Positions 49,604-57,761 of a stretch of 64,000 nucleotides of DNA are shown here, in pieces. Origin of the DNA: Pseudomonadota bacterium (lineage in GTDB: Bacteria; Chloroflexota; UBA5177); contig JAJPIP010000095.1 in the NCBI GenBank assembly GCA_021324655.1, forward strand, positions 1-64,000, given 5' to 3'. Positions within the stretch are counted from its first letter, which is position 1; the number at the start of each line of letters is the position of its first letter. The notes below the pieces were generated by a model, which saw nothing but the letters and a program-made list of their open reading frames with translations, was not told the origin of the DNA and made no database searches. Position numbers and translations under genes: made by a program.

Positions 49604-50902
49604 ATGAAACGCGTCGTGACCAGTTTGATGGTGGTCGTGCTGATGTCCTGGGTGGGGTGGAGCAATCGCTCCGCCCGCGCGCAGGGTGCCGCGGTCACCG
49701 TGATGGCGGCGGGTGATATCGCCTGTAGTCCCAGCGATCCAAACTTCAACCATGGTCAGGGGACGGCCAGGTTCTGCCACGAGATGGCCACGTCGAATCT
49801 GATCGTGGCAGCCCATCCCGATGCCGTGTTCGCGCTGGGTGATCTCCAGTACGGCGGTGGCACGCTCGCCGCGTTCCAGCAGTCGTACGGGCCCAGCTGG
49901 GGACGGGTTCGCGCCATCACCTACCCCTTGCTCGGCAACGAGGACTATGCGAACCCGGATGCCATGGGCTACTTCGGCTACTTCGGAAAGCTCGCCCGGA
50001 ACGACCCGGGCGGCTACTACAGCTTCGACCTCGGCGCGTGGCACATCATCTCACTGAACAGTCTGTGTAATGAGCCCGGGGTCGGCGGATGCGGCATCGG
50101 GAGCTCGCAAGAGACCTGGCTCTTGGACGATCTCGCCTCCCATCGGTCTGCCTGCACCCTCGCCATGTGGCACTTTCCGCGCTTTACCTCCGGCAAGAAC
50201 GGCAACCACCCGGAGATGCAGACCTTCTGGGATGACCTGTACGCCTTTGGGACCGATATTCTGCTCCACGGCCACGACCACATCTACGAGCGCTTCGCCC
50301 CCCAGAACCCCGGGCAGCAGGCCGACCCGCGCGGCATTCGAGAGTTCATCGTGGGCACCGGCGGCAATAACCACCAACCCCACTTCGGCACCCTGCAACC
50401 CAACAATGAGGTGCTGGACAATACGACGTTTGGCGTGTTGAAGCTATCGCTGGCCGACGGATCCTACGCCTGGGAGTTCCTGCCTGATCAACAGGCCGGG
50501 AACGGCAAGTTGACCGACCAGGGGACGGGAACGTGCCATCCCGTCGGCGCCGGCTCGACCGGGCCGCGGGCGGTCCCCCTTCTCTCCGCGGATGGCGATG
50601 GCGGCATGGTGGCGCGCTTCACCGTGGATTACATGAGTAAAGATCCGGGACAGGGTGAGGTTCTCTTCGGTCCCGGTCCTGGCTGCACCGGTCTGATCAT
50701 GACCGCGACGGCGGACCGGGGCGCGGGCAGCACGCATCATCGGTTCATCGTGACCGGTGACGACCTGGCCGGACCCGGCGACGATACCGGCCTCCTGCCG
50801 GGGGCCACCTACTGGTACGAGACGGCCACCATGACGGGCTCAGGTTCTGAGATTGATAACAACGGCGGCAAGTGTTACGCCGTGACGATACCGAAGAGTT
50901 AA
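49604..50902 (+). CDS. Secreted metallophosphoesterase
   Basis: A 432-residue secreted calcineurin-type phosphoesterase (purple acid phosphatase-like). After a signal peptide (MKRVVTSLMVVVLMSWVGWS), metal motifs are AAGDIAC, ALGDLQYGGG, LLGNEDY, MWHFPRF and LHGHDHIYER. In the third motif the usual GNH is GN-E, so the catalytic His is missing or displaced. The last 90 residues repeat the C-terminal domain of the preceding enzyme (GCTGL, HRFIVTGDDL, ATYWYETAT, IDNNGGKCYAVT). It starts 61 bp after that gene and is presumably cotranscribed. Confidence 0.88.
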   Translation: MKRVVTSLMVVVLMSWVGWSNRSARAQGAAVTVMAAGDIACSPSDPNFNHGQGTARFCHEMATSNLIVAAHPDAVFALGDLQYGGGTLAAFQQSYGPSWGRVRAITYPLLGNEDYANPDAMGYFGYFGKLARNDPGGYYSFDLGAWHIISLNSLCNEPGVGGCGIGSSQETWLLDDLASHRSACTLAMWHFPRFTSGKNGNHPEMQTFWDDLYAFGTDILLHGHDHIYERFAPQNPGQQADPRGIREFIVGTGGNNHQPHFGTLQPNNEVLDNTTFGVLKLSLADGSYAWEFLPDQQAGNGKLTDQGTGTCHPVGAGSTGPRAVPLLSADGDGGMVARFTVDYMSKDPGQGEVLFGPGPGCTGLIMTATADRGAGSTHHRFIVTGDDLAGPGDDTGLLPGATYWYETATMTGSGSEIDNNGGKCYAVTIPKS

Positions 50903-51054
50903 CCAAGGACGGGGGATGCTCCGGGCCATCACTGACTCCTGTGCGTGTGGTGGCCCGGAGTTACCCGGGCGCGCCTTGGGGACTCAGCGGCCGGACGTGC
51001 CATCCCTTTCGTCGCCGCGCGTGCACCGGACGGACGCAATGGGGCATGCGGCCG

Positions 51055-52560
51055 TCAGAACGGCCGGCTCGCGCCGTCGATCGGCAGCTTCATCGTGAAG
51101 GTCGTACCCGCACCGGGCGAGGAATCCACTGTCAGATCACCGCCGTGGGCGTCGGCGATTCCGCGGGCGAGGTAGAGGCCCAGCCCCAAGCCGGACGAAT
51201 CACCGCGAGAGGCGTGGCGCGTGAAGAGGTGAGGCAGGAGGTCCGAGGCAATGCCGGGGCCCTCGTCATGGATGTCGATCACGGCCCACTCGGTTTCCTC
51301 TCCGGACCGGCGTCCCGCGTTCACCATGATCGGCACGCCGGGTTCGGTGTGCTGAATTGCATTCCCGATCAAATTGTGCAGGGCCTGAGTGATCCGCATG
51401 GGATCAACACTGGCCGTCAGCCTCTCGGGGCCGCGCACCTGGATGTCGGTGCTATCGACCTCGACATCGGCAACGACGTTGTTAATCAACTCCATGATGT
51501 TGGTCGGACGGCGACTGAGAGAGAACACGCCACCCTGCAGACGAGAGGCATCGAGGAGATCGCGGACCATTCTGCGGAGACGATCCAGCGACTCCGAGAT
51601 CCGCTCGGCCTGACTCGCCGCACCCGCGTTGTCCTCCCGCACCAGTCGCCGGAGCAGGAGATCCAGCTGACCCTTCACCGGCGTAATCTGATTGCCCAGG
51701 TCGTGGGCCACCGTCTCGAGCATTTCCTCGGCAACCAGCCGACGCGTCTCGTCGATCGCCTGGCGTGTCACTGCCTCATGTAATTGCGCGCGGTGCGCGA
51801 CGATCGCGACCCATCGACTGGCGGCGTCCAGAAATTCGCGTTCCGCGGGCCCGAATCGATCGGGATGCGTCGATTCGGACGCCAGGATACCCCGAATCTT
51901 GCCGTCCACCTGCAGCGGAACCACGTACATCGAGCGAACGCCGAGAGCATGAACGATCCCACGACTCACTTCAGGATCCTGGTCGGCGTGCCCCGTGAAG
52001 AAAGGCTCGCCTGTCTCGAAGACCTGCACCTGGCGTCCGCCGTTCGCGATTGGTACGCGATTCAGACCGACACGTATCTGCGCCCGCCCGATTTCGGTGT
52101 TGCTGGTCCCGAGGGCTACCAGTGTCCCCGTCTCCTCCTCGTAGAGAAAGAGGTCGACTTTGTCGGCGCCCATGGCCCGGGCGATGAGGTCGCCGGCCTG
52201 GTTCATCGCGTCGCGAACCGTTACGGCGTCGATCTCCAGGAGCTGCTGGAGGGTGTACCGCAGAATTCTATCGGCGCGACTTCCATCACTGCCCGACGGT
52301 TGAAGGCTATGCGCCGGTTCGGCGACGCTGAAGCCGACGGCCTCCATGAGCGCGCCGAGCGGAAGTTGGATCGCCTCGGCGAGGTGGGCGAGCAACGGCA
52401 AGGAAGGCAGCCCGTACTTGCCGTTCTCCAAAGCCGAGATGCGTTCCTGACTCCATCCCAGGCGCTCGGCGACCTGCGCCTGCGTCAGACCCAGCTCGCG
52501 CCGGCGCTCGCGGACTGTGGCACCGAGCTTCTCAAGATCGGTTTCAGCCCCTGTCGCCAC
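51055..52560 (-). CDS. XRE-GAF histidine kinase
   Basis: A 501-residue cytoplasmic kinase. Residues 10-75 are an XRE helix-turn-helix (RELGLTQAQVAERLGWSQER), residues 105-270 a GAF sensor domain, then the phosphoacceptor helix with His near 284 in ETVAHDLGNQITPVKG and an HATPase domain (LHNLIGNAIQHTEPG, DEGPGI, GLGLGLYLARG). A DNA-binding domain fused to the kinase itself is uncommon and suggests it senses while bound to DNA. The response regulator gene lies 119 bp upstream on the same strand, and an 11-bp-period repeat array sits in that gap. No membrane segment is present. Confidence 0.9.
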   Translation of the reverse strand: MATGAETDLEKLGATVRERRRELGLTQAQVAERLGWSQERISALENGKYGLPSLPLLAHLAEAIQLPLGALMEAVGFSVAEPAHSLQPSGSDGSRADRILRYTLQQLLEIDAVTVRDAMNQAGDLIARAMGADKVDLFLYEEETGTLVALGTSNTEIGRAQIRVGLNRVPIANGGRQVQVFETGEPFFTGHADQDPEVSRGIVHALGVRSMYVVPLQVDGKIRGILASESTHPDRFGPAEREFLDAASRWVAIVAHRAQLHEAVTRQAIDETRRLVAEEMLETVAHDLGNQITPVKGQLDLLLRRLVREDNAGAASQAERISESLDRLRRMVRDLLDASRLQGGVFSLSRRPTNIMELINNVVADVEVDSTDIQVRGPERLTASVDPMRITQALHNLIGNAIQHTEPGVPIMVNAGRRSGEETEWAVIDIHDEGPGIASDLLPHLFTRHASRGDSSGLGLGLYLARGIADAHGGDLTVDSSPGAGTTFTMKLPIDGASRPF

Positions 52561-52634
52561 GTTCCGCGTCCTCCCGTGTCGCCATGCGCCACAGGAGTGT
52601 ACCTATCGGACATAACGTGTGGAGGGATGGAACC

Positions 52635-52652
52635 TAACAGACGCATAACAGA
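52635..52652 (-). promoter_or_regulatory. 11-bp-period repeat array upstream of the XRE-kinase gene
   Basis: On the minus strand TCTGTTA occurs twice with 4 bp between (52652-52646 and 52641-52635), an exact 11-bp period. CTGTTATGCGTCTGTTAG resembles the enterobacterial Pho box CTGTCAT-N4-CTGTCAT with C to T changes. Upstream T-rich segments continue the same 11-bp phase for two more units. It lies between the regulator and kinase genes and probably controls the kinase gene. Confidence 0.5.
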
Positions 52653-52679
52653 ATGAAACGCTTCATAAAGACGCGTAAG

Positions 52680-53384
52680 TCACTCGGTGTGGCGCGCCGC
52701 AAGGAGGCGGTATCCGATCCCACGTTCCGTCTGAATGTAGGCGGGTGACTCGTCATTGTCTTCCAACTTGTCCCGGAGGCGCTGGATGAACACGCGGAGT
52801 GAGGCCAGGTCGTTCCCGTACTCCGGCCCCCAGACCCGGCTGAGGAGATATTGGTGAGGCAGCGTGCGTCCGGAGTGACGCATGAGCTCTTCGAGGAGGC
52901 GGTATTCCGTGGCGGTGAGCGGCACCACCCGGCCGTCCACCCGGACCTGACGCGTGACTGGATCCAGCGTGAGGCCGCCGACCGAGATGGTTTGCACCGG
53001 CTCGGCACCGTCCGCTGTTTGCGCGCGCCGGAGTAGCGCACGAAGGCGTGCCAATAGTTCCAGATGGTCGAACGGCTTGGTCAGGTAGTCGTCGGCACCG
53101 AGGTCAAACGCATGGACCTTATCGGACGTGGCGCCGCGCACGGTGAGCATCATGATGGGGACCTGCGAGATCTGACGGATACGCGAGAGGACGTCGAAGC
53201 CGTCCGGCGGGGGCAGAGAGACATCGAGCACGACCAGGTCGGGTAGTTCGCGGCTGAAGCCGCGCAGTGCCTCGGTGCCGCTCTGCGCCAGCACCACGTC
53301 GGCGTCCGGCCACATCATCCGCACGCCGTACGCCACCATCGCCGCTACATCCGGCTCATCGTCCGCGATCAGGATTTTGGGCAT
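52680..53384 (-). CDS. OmpR/PhoB-family response regulator
   Basis: A 234-residue two-component regulator. The receiver domain has the acidic pocket DDE at 8-10, phosphoacceptor D54 in VVLDVSLPPP, and KPF near 105. The C-terminal winged helix contains the PhoB-type segments LTATEYRLLEELMRH and YIQTERGIGYRL. Such regulators bind direct repeats with 11-bp spacing, as found upstream of the kinase gene, the phosphatase genes and the SARP-kinase gene. It is the obvious partner of the XRE-GAF kinase downstream. Confidence 0.93.
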   Translation of the reverse strand: MPKILIADDEPDVAAMVAYGVRMMWPDADVVLAQSGTEALRGFSRELPDLVVLDVSLPPPDGFDVLSRIRQISQVPIMMLTVRGATSDKVHAFDLGADDYLTKPFDHLELLARLRALLRRAQTADGAEPVQTISVGGLTLDPVTRQVRVDGRVVPLTATEYRLLEELMRHSGRTLPHQYLLSRVWGPEYGNDLASLRVFIQRLRDKLEDNDESPAYIQTERGIGYRLLAARHTE

Positions 53385-53598
53385 TGTTTACTGCCCCGGA
53401 GATATCCGGCGACGCAGTCGCTTGTCAGGAACGTTGCTGAGTATATGCCTGCTGGGGACATCCCTGTCCAGTCTCCGGCTCCGCTCGGGCACTGTGGGTG
53501 TGATACAGGTACAGACAGGAACCGGGAACGAAGAAAACGCCCATGATCCCGATGTAGGCCACGCGGGGGAGAAGGCTCCAGATCGCCGAGGAGTGGAG

Positions 53599-54561
53599 AT
53601 GCCGATCTTCGAGATGCCGCTTGCCGAGCTACAGCAGTACCGTGGTTCGAGTCCGCGCCCTCCCGATATTGACCGATTCTGGGACGCTGCCGTGGGTGAT
53701 ATGCGGGCCGTTGATCCGGATGTCACCCTGCGCCCGCACCCCTTCCCGACGTCTGCCGCCGAGATGTTCGATCTCACCTTCACGGGAGTAGGCGGCGCAC
53801 GCGTCTATGCCAAGTACCTGCGCCTCGCCAACGGCTCCGGAGCGGCGCATCCGGCCATTCTTCTGTTCCATGGCTACGCCGGAAACAGCGGGGACTGGGG
53901 AGACAAGCTGGCCTGGGTGGCCCAGGGCTATTCAGTCGCCGCCATGGATGTCCGGGGTCAGGGTGGCTCCTCTCAGGACACCGGAGGGACGCGCGGGAAC
54001 ACCCTGCACGGACACATCATCCGCGGCCTCGACGACGGGGCGGAGTCTCTACTGTTCCGAAGTGTCTTTCTCGATACGGCGCAACTGGCCGGGATCGTCC
54101 TGGGGTTTCCTGAGGTGGATGAGACTCGGGTGGGCGCGATGGGCGCGTCGCAGGGAGGGGCGCTGACGGTCGCCTGCGCCGCTCTGGAGCCGCGGATCGC
54201 GCTGGCGGCGCCGACCTTCCCCTTTCTGTCCGATTACCGGCGTGTTTGGGGCATGGACCTCGACGTGGACGCCTATGCTGAGCTGCGCGAGTACCTTCGT
54301 CTCTTCGATCCGACCCACGAGCGCATCGGCGAGATGTTCGCCCGTCTCGCCTATATCGACATCCAGAATCTGGCCCACCGTATCCGGGCTCGCATTCTCT
54401 GGACGACCGGACTCATGGACACGATCTGCCCGCCGTCCACGCAGTTCGCCGTGTACAACAAGATCACGGCACCCAAGGAGATGATCATCTATCCCGACTT
54501 CGGGCACGAGGACCTGCCGGGCCTGCTGGATAGACAGATGGCGTTCTTCGCCAATATGTAG
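53599..54561 (+). CDS. Acetylxylan esterase / cephalosporin-C deacetylase family (CE7) hydrolase
   Basis: A 320-residue alpha/beta hydrolase of family CE7. The pattern RGQGGSSQD, nucleophile S184 in GASQGGALT, Asp in TGLMDTICPPST and His in DFGHEDL define the triad and family. CE7 enzymes remove acetyl groups from xylo-oligosaccharides and antibiotics inside the cell. No signal peptide is present. ATG 53599 follows GAGGAGTGG; the longer open frame upstream overlaps the regulator gene antisense and is not coding. The gene stands alone. Confidence 0.92.
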   Translation: MPIFEMPLAELQQYRGSSPRPPDIDRFWDAAVGDMRAVDPDVTLRPHPFPTSAAEMFDLTFTGVGGARVYAKYLRLANGSGAAHPAILLFHGYAGNSGDWGDKLAWVAQGYSVAAMDVRGQGGSSQDTGGTRGNTLHGHIIRGLDDGAESLLFRSVFLDTAQLAGIVLGFPEVDETRVGAMGASQGGALTVACAALEPRIALAAPTFPFLSDYRRVWGMDLDVDAYAELREYLRLFDPTHERIGEMFARLAYIDIQNLAHRIRARILWTTGLMDTICPPSTQFAVYNKITAPKEMIIYPDFGHEDLPGLLDRQMAFFANM

Positions 54562-54947
54562 TCGTGGCACGCGGACCCGGGTCGATCTGCGCGGGCCCGG
54601 CCGGATGGAGAGTGGAAAGAAGGGGGTGGCGCACGGTGCCGTCTGCGAAGGCCGGGAGACCTTGGAAGCACTGGCAGGGGCGGGTGGCGACTCGCCCTTC
54701 CCACCGGCTGTGAACCCCGAGCCGGACTGCCGGTCCTGCCTCACCCTCCCCTTAAGGCCCTAGATGGAAATTAGGGTCTCTGCCCTATTGCGTGCTTCCC
54801 CTTCTAGGCGTACGTTGTCAATTAGAGACCGGGATGGGGAAGGGCCGGCGACGGCTCGTGGCCCGTCGAGGTGACGGTCTTTGTGGCGCGGTTGGGTGCC
54901 GCGTCATTGGCGCCGTTTATCGTCCGCGAACAGAGGAGGAACCACCG
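54562..54947. other. 386-bp intergenic region with one small hairpin
   Basis: I see no gene here. CCCTA (54758-54762) can pair with TAGGG (54772-54776). Downstream is the leader of the secreted protein gene with its GAGGAGG ribosome site at 54933-54939. An in-frame ATG at 54834 would add 38 Arg-rich residues before the signal peptide and is unlikely to be the start. No clear promoter pair is visible. Confidence 0.5.
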
Positions 54948-55919
54948 GTGTACCGCATCCTTAGTCCCCTGGCCTTTCTGGCCGCGATCGTCTTCTGCAC
55001 GATGCCGAGCCATGCAGCAACGCCCCCCTGGAGACCCGTCAATGCCAGCGGGCCTCACGGCATCGTGCCTTCGCATGCGTCGCCATTTGCTCGGAGCGGA
55101 TCCGGCAACCTGGTCTATCACTCGGGCGGGTCGGTCCAGACCGGGACAAAAACGACCTATGCGATCTACTGGAACCCGTGGGGCGCGACCGATGATGCCA
55201 GCTATCAGAGCACCATCAACACCTACTTCAGCAACGTCGCGGCCGCCAGTGGCGCGGCCAGCAACGTGTACGACGTCGACACCCAGTACTACCAGAACAT
55301 TGGCAGCACGGCCTACATCACCTATGCCGAGACCAGTGCCGGCTCCGGCACGGACACCACGACGCCCAGCTCCAGTGGGTGCTCGTCCACCGCGGGCGGG
55401 ACACTCGGCTGCGTCAGCGACGCGCAGATGCAGCAAGAGGTGCTGAACTACGTCCATGCCAACAACCTGCCGGAGGGACTCGGTCACGAGTACTTCGTTT
55501 TCCTGGGTAATGGGGTGTCCACCTGCTCCGGCTCCTCCTGCTTCGTCTCCCAGTTCTGCGCCTACCATGGCAGCTTCACCGACAGCAGCACGGGCCAGAC
55601 CGTCCTCTATGCCAACATGCCGTACGCGGGCTACAGCCTCTCGGCCTGTGGCAGTGGTCAGTACCCGAACGGCGACTCGGCGGCGGATTCCACGATCAAC
55701 GTGACCTCGCATGAGGCCAACGAGACGATCACCGATCCCCTCGGCAACGCCTGGTACGATCGCACGGGCTACGAGATTGGCGACAAGTGTGCCTGGAACT
55801 TCGGCACCGCGCTCGGCGGCGTGAGCGGCAAGGAGTACAACCAGGTCATTAACGGTCACGACTACTACCTGCAGCAGGAGTGGAGCAACAAGAACTCCGG
55901 CTGCGTCCTGCACATGTAG
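54948..55919 (+). CDS. Secreted protein with HExxE-type motif
   Basis: A 323-residue secreted protein. The signal peptide (YRILSPLAFLAAIVFCTMP) ends near SHAA. The mature part is rich in Ser, Thr, Asn and aromatic residues with several Cys, typical of extracellular proteins. TSHEANETITDPLGNAWYD near 255-275 looks like a zinc-binding HExxE...D site, followed by GYEIGDKC; this block is common to a group of bacterial secreted proteins of uncertain function (possibly proteolytic). GTG 54948 has GAGGAGG eight bases upstream. Confidence 0.8.
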   Translation: MYRILSPLAFLAAIVFCTMPSHAATPPWRPVNASGPHGIVPSHASPFARSGSGNLVYHSGGSVQTGTKTTYAIYWNPWGATDDASYQSTINTYFSNVAAASGAASNVYDVDTQYYQNIGSTAYITYAETSAGSGTDTTTPSSSGCSSTAGGTLGCVSDAQMQQEVLNYVHANNLPEGLGHEYFVFLGNGVSTCSGSSCFVSQFCAYHGSFTDSSTGQTVLYANMPYAGYSLSACGSGQYPNGDSAADSTINVTSHEANETITDPLGNAWYDRTGYEIGDKCAWNFGTALGGVSGKEYNQVINGHDYYLQQEWSNKNSGCVLHM

Positions 55920-55943
55920 ACCCGTCGATCGTTCGATCCGGCG

Positions 55944-55980
55944 AGAGCCCCGGGCCTGGCGCCGCCCGGGGCTCTTTCTT
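55944..55980 (+). terminator. Strong intrinsic terminator
   Basis: AGAGCCCCGGGC (55944-55955) pairs with GCCCGGGGCTCT (55964-55975) over an 8-nt loop, followed by TTCTTT. It lies 25 nt after the secreted protein stop and should end that transcript. Confidence 0.85.
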
Positions 55981-56107
55981 TGCCGTCTCGGCGGCCGGTG
56001 CGTCGTTGATGCCTCCAATCTCTCCAGGTGCGGCTAACATATGCATCTGACTGACGGATGCCGCAATCGCGATGATGGGCCCCAAGAGAGATACCCGAGG
56101 CCCGTCA

Positions 56108-56272
56108 ATGCGACAGTCTGTAAAGCTTTCTCAGCAATTCGGTCAAAATACTTTGGCTGTCCTGGTTCTTCTGCCGTTCGTTGCCCTGACTTTTCTCGGC
56201 CAGGCGGCGGCCTGCGGGTTCTGGGCTCTCCTGACGCGGCGCGGGTTCGATCCTTTCGATACGGAAGCATAA
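56108..56272 (+). CDS. Possible small single-span membrane protein
   Basis: A 54-residue ORF with a central hydrophobic span (NTLAVLVLLPFVALTFLGQA) flanked by a basic N-terminus and a short acidic tail. The membrane-protein layout is convincing, but the ribosome site is weak (GAGG ten bases upstream) and an ATG twelve codons earlier (56072) also exists. It occupies most of the gap between the terminator at 55.98 kb and the glycosidase gene. I do not recognise a family. Confidence 0.4.
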   Translation: MRQSVKLSQQFGQNTLAVLVLLPFVALTFLGQAAACGFWALLTRRGFDPFDTEA

Positions 56273-56397
56273 GGGCGTATTCTCGCGGTCCTTATGTCCG
56301 GCGCCTGACCTCCGGTGGCTGAAATGCGTCGTGTATCATCGGCAACAACGCGGTGCCGATGCATCGCCGCGCGAACATCTGGAGACGTCATACCCGC

Positions 56398-57717
56398 ATG
56401 AGCGAATCGCACGATACCGCCGCGGGCCACTCGGCCCCGCTCGTCTGTCTGGCTTGCCTCATCCTTCTCGTGGCCGCGTCAACCCTGTCCGTCCGCGCCG
56501 CCGGAACGCAGCGTGGCGCCGTGCCGAACGCAACCGAAGTTAAGAAGTGCAAGTACGTGAAAAAGGTCATCCACGGCAAGAAGCGGCGAGTCAAAGTGTG
56601 CAAGACCGTCACCGTCACGAAGAAGCATCCCACGCCTCGGCCCACAGCAACTCCTACACCTCGGCCTTCCCCGTCGCCGACGCCGAGACCGAGCTTCCCA
56701 GTGACGTCCGCGAGCTTGAAGAGCAAAGGCGGGGTGAATGTGGAACCGGGGATGCGGCCATGGCGGTACAACGGGCCTCAGCCGGACTCCTGGTGGTGTA
56801 CCGATGGCGTCGATTGTCTGATCGATCCCAACAACCCCTACCAGGTGCAAGGGATCACGGTCATGATCGATCAAGAGATGAAGCTGGCCGCCTCGCTCGG
56901 CATTGCCACCATCCGGGTGGAGTTCGACTGGCCCCTGATCGAAACCAGTCGGGGGGTCTACAACTGGAGCCGGGCCGACTACATCGTGCGGGAAGCGGTC
57001 AAGTACGGTCTCCAGCTGCAGCCGGTCCTGGTCTACACGCCACAGTGGGCCTCGAGTGATCCCAGCGGCACCGATTGGTACGAAGTCCCGCCGGCGCAAA
57101 ATAGTGACTGGACCGGCTTTGTCAGTACCATCGTCCACCGCTACAAGAACTGCGTCCACTACTGGGAGCTCTGGAATGAGCCGGATGGCGGCGGCTACTG
57201 GTGGAGCAATGCGGGCTCGGGCTTGCAGCAGTTCGCCCAGGCCATCGCCTCCCCCGGCTACCAGGCGGTCAAGAGCGCCGATCCCTCGGCCCAGGTGATC
57301 ATCGGGACCTACTATGCCGATACCTCCTGGTGGTCGGGCTTGGTGAGTGATGGCGCCGGCCATGCCTTCGACATTGCCTCCACCCATGACTACTCCAACA
57401 CCGTGCTCACCTCGGTCCAGACCATGCAGAGCTGGCTCAACAGCGAAGGCATGGGCAGCAAGCCCATCTGGATCGGGGAGTATGGGCTCGACCAAGGCAG
57501 CAATACCACCAGCGATACCCAGCACACGCAGCTCATCCAGACCGTCTTGGGCGGCACGGGGTATCAGCAAGCCCAGTACTACACCTTGCGCGACGAACTC
57601 CCTCGCTCTTGCTGTCCCATCTCCGGAGCAGAGTCCCGGTACTTGGGGCTCGTCCAGCACAACGATGTTACCCAGAAAGAGGGTTTCACCGTGATGCAGA
57701 ACCTCTTGCAGCCGTAG
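56398..57717 (+). CDS. Secreted clan GH-A glycoside hydrolase
   Basis: A 439-residue secreted protein. From ATG 56398 there is an N-terminal hydrophobic signal (APLVCLACLILLVAAS), a Lys/Val-rich then Pro/Thr-rich stalk to about residue 100, and a TIM-barrel domain. The acid/base Glu is E261 in YWELWNEPDGG and the nucleophile E361 in IWIGEYGLDQ, the arrangement of clan GH-A (families 5/39/related). It probably cleaves beta-linked polysaccharides outside the cell. The N-terminal KKCKYVKKVIHGKKRRVKVC segment with paired Cys is unusual. A longer open frame starts at 56353. Confidence 0.85.
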   Translation: MSESHDTAAGHSAPLVCLACLILLVAASTLSVRAAGTQRGAVPNATEVKKCKYVKKVIHGKKRRVKVCKTVTVTKKHPTPRPTATPTPRPSPSPTPRPSFPVTSASLKSKGGVNVEPGMRPWRYNGPQPDSWWCTDGVDCLIDPNNPYQVQGITVMIDQEMKLAASLGIATIRVEFDWPLIETSRGVYNWSRADYIVREAVKYGLQLQPVLVYTPQWASSDPSGTDWYEVPPAQNSDWTGFVSTIVHRYKNCVHYWELWNEPDGGGYWWSNAGSGLQQFAQAIASPGYQAVKSADPSAQVIIGTYYADTSWWSGLVSDGAGHAFDIASTHDYSNTVLTSVQTMQSWLNSEGMGSKPIWIGEYGLDQGSNTTSDTQHTQLIQTVLGGTGYQQAQYYTLRDELPRSCCPISGAESRYLGLVQHNDVTQKEGFTVMQNLLQP

Positions 57718-57761
57718 TAATTGGGGTAGGTGCGACGGGCCGGGTGACCCCGCGGCCACTC

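Noticed and set aside
54822-56018. 398-codon open frame on the minus strand
   Set aside because: It lies antisense to the secreted protein gene, which has a signal peptide, ribosome site and terminator; the minus-strand translation is Val/Gly/Arg-rich without recognisable motifs.
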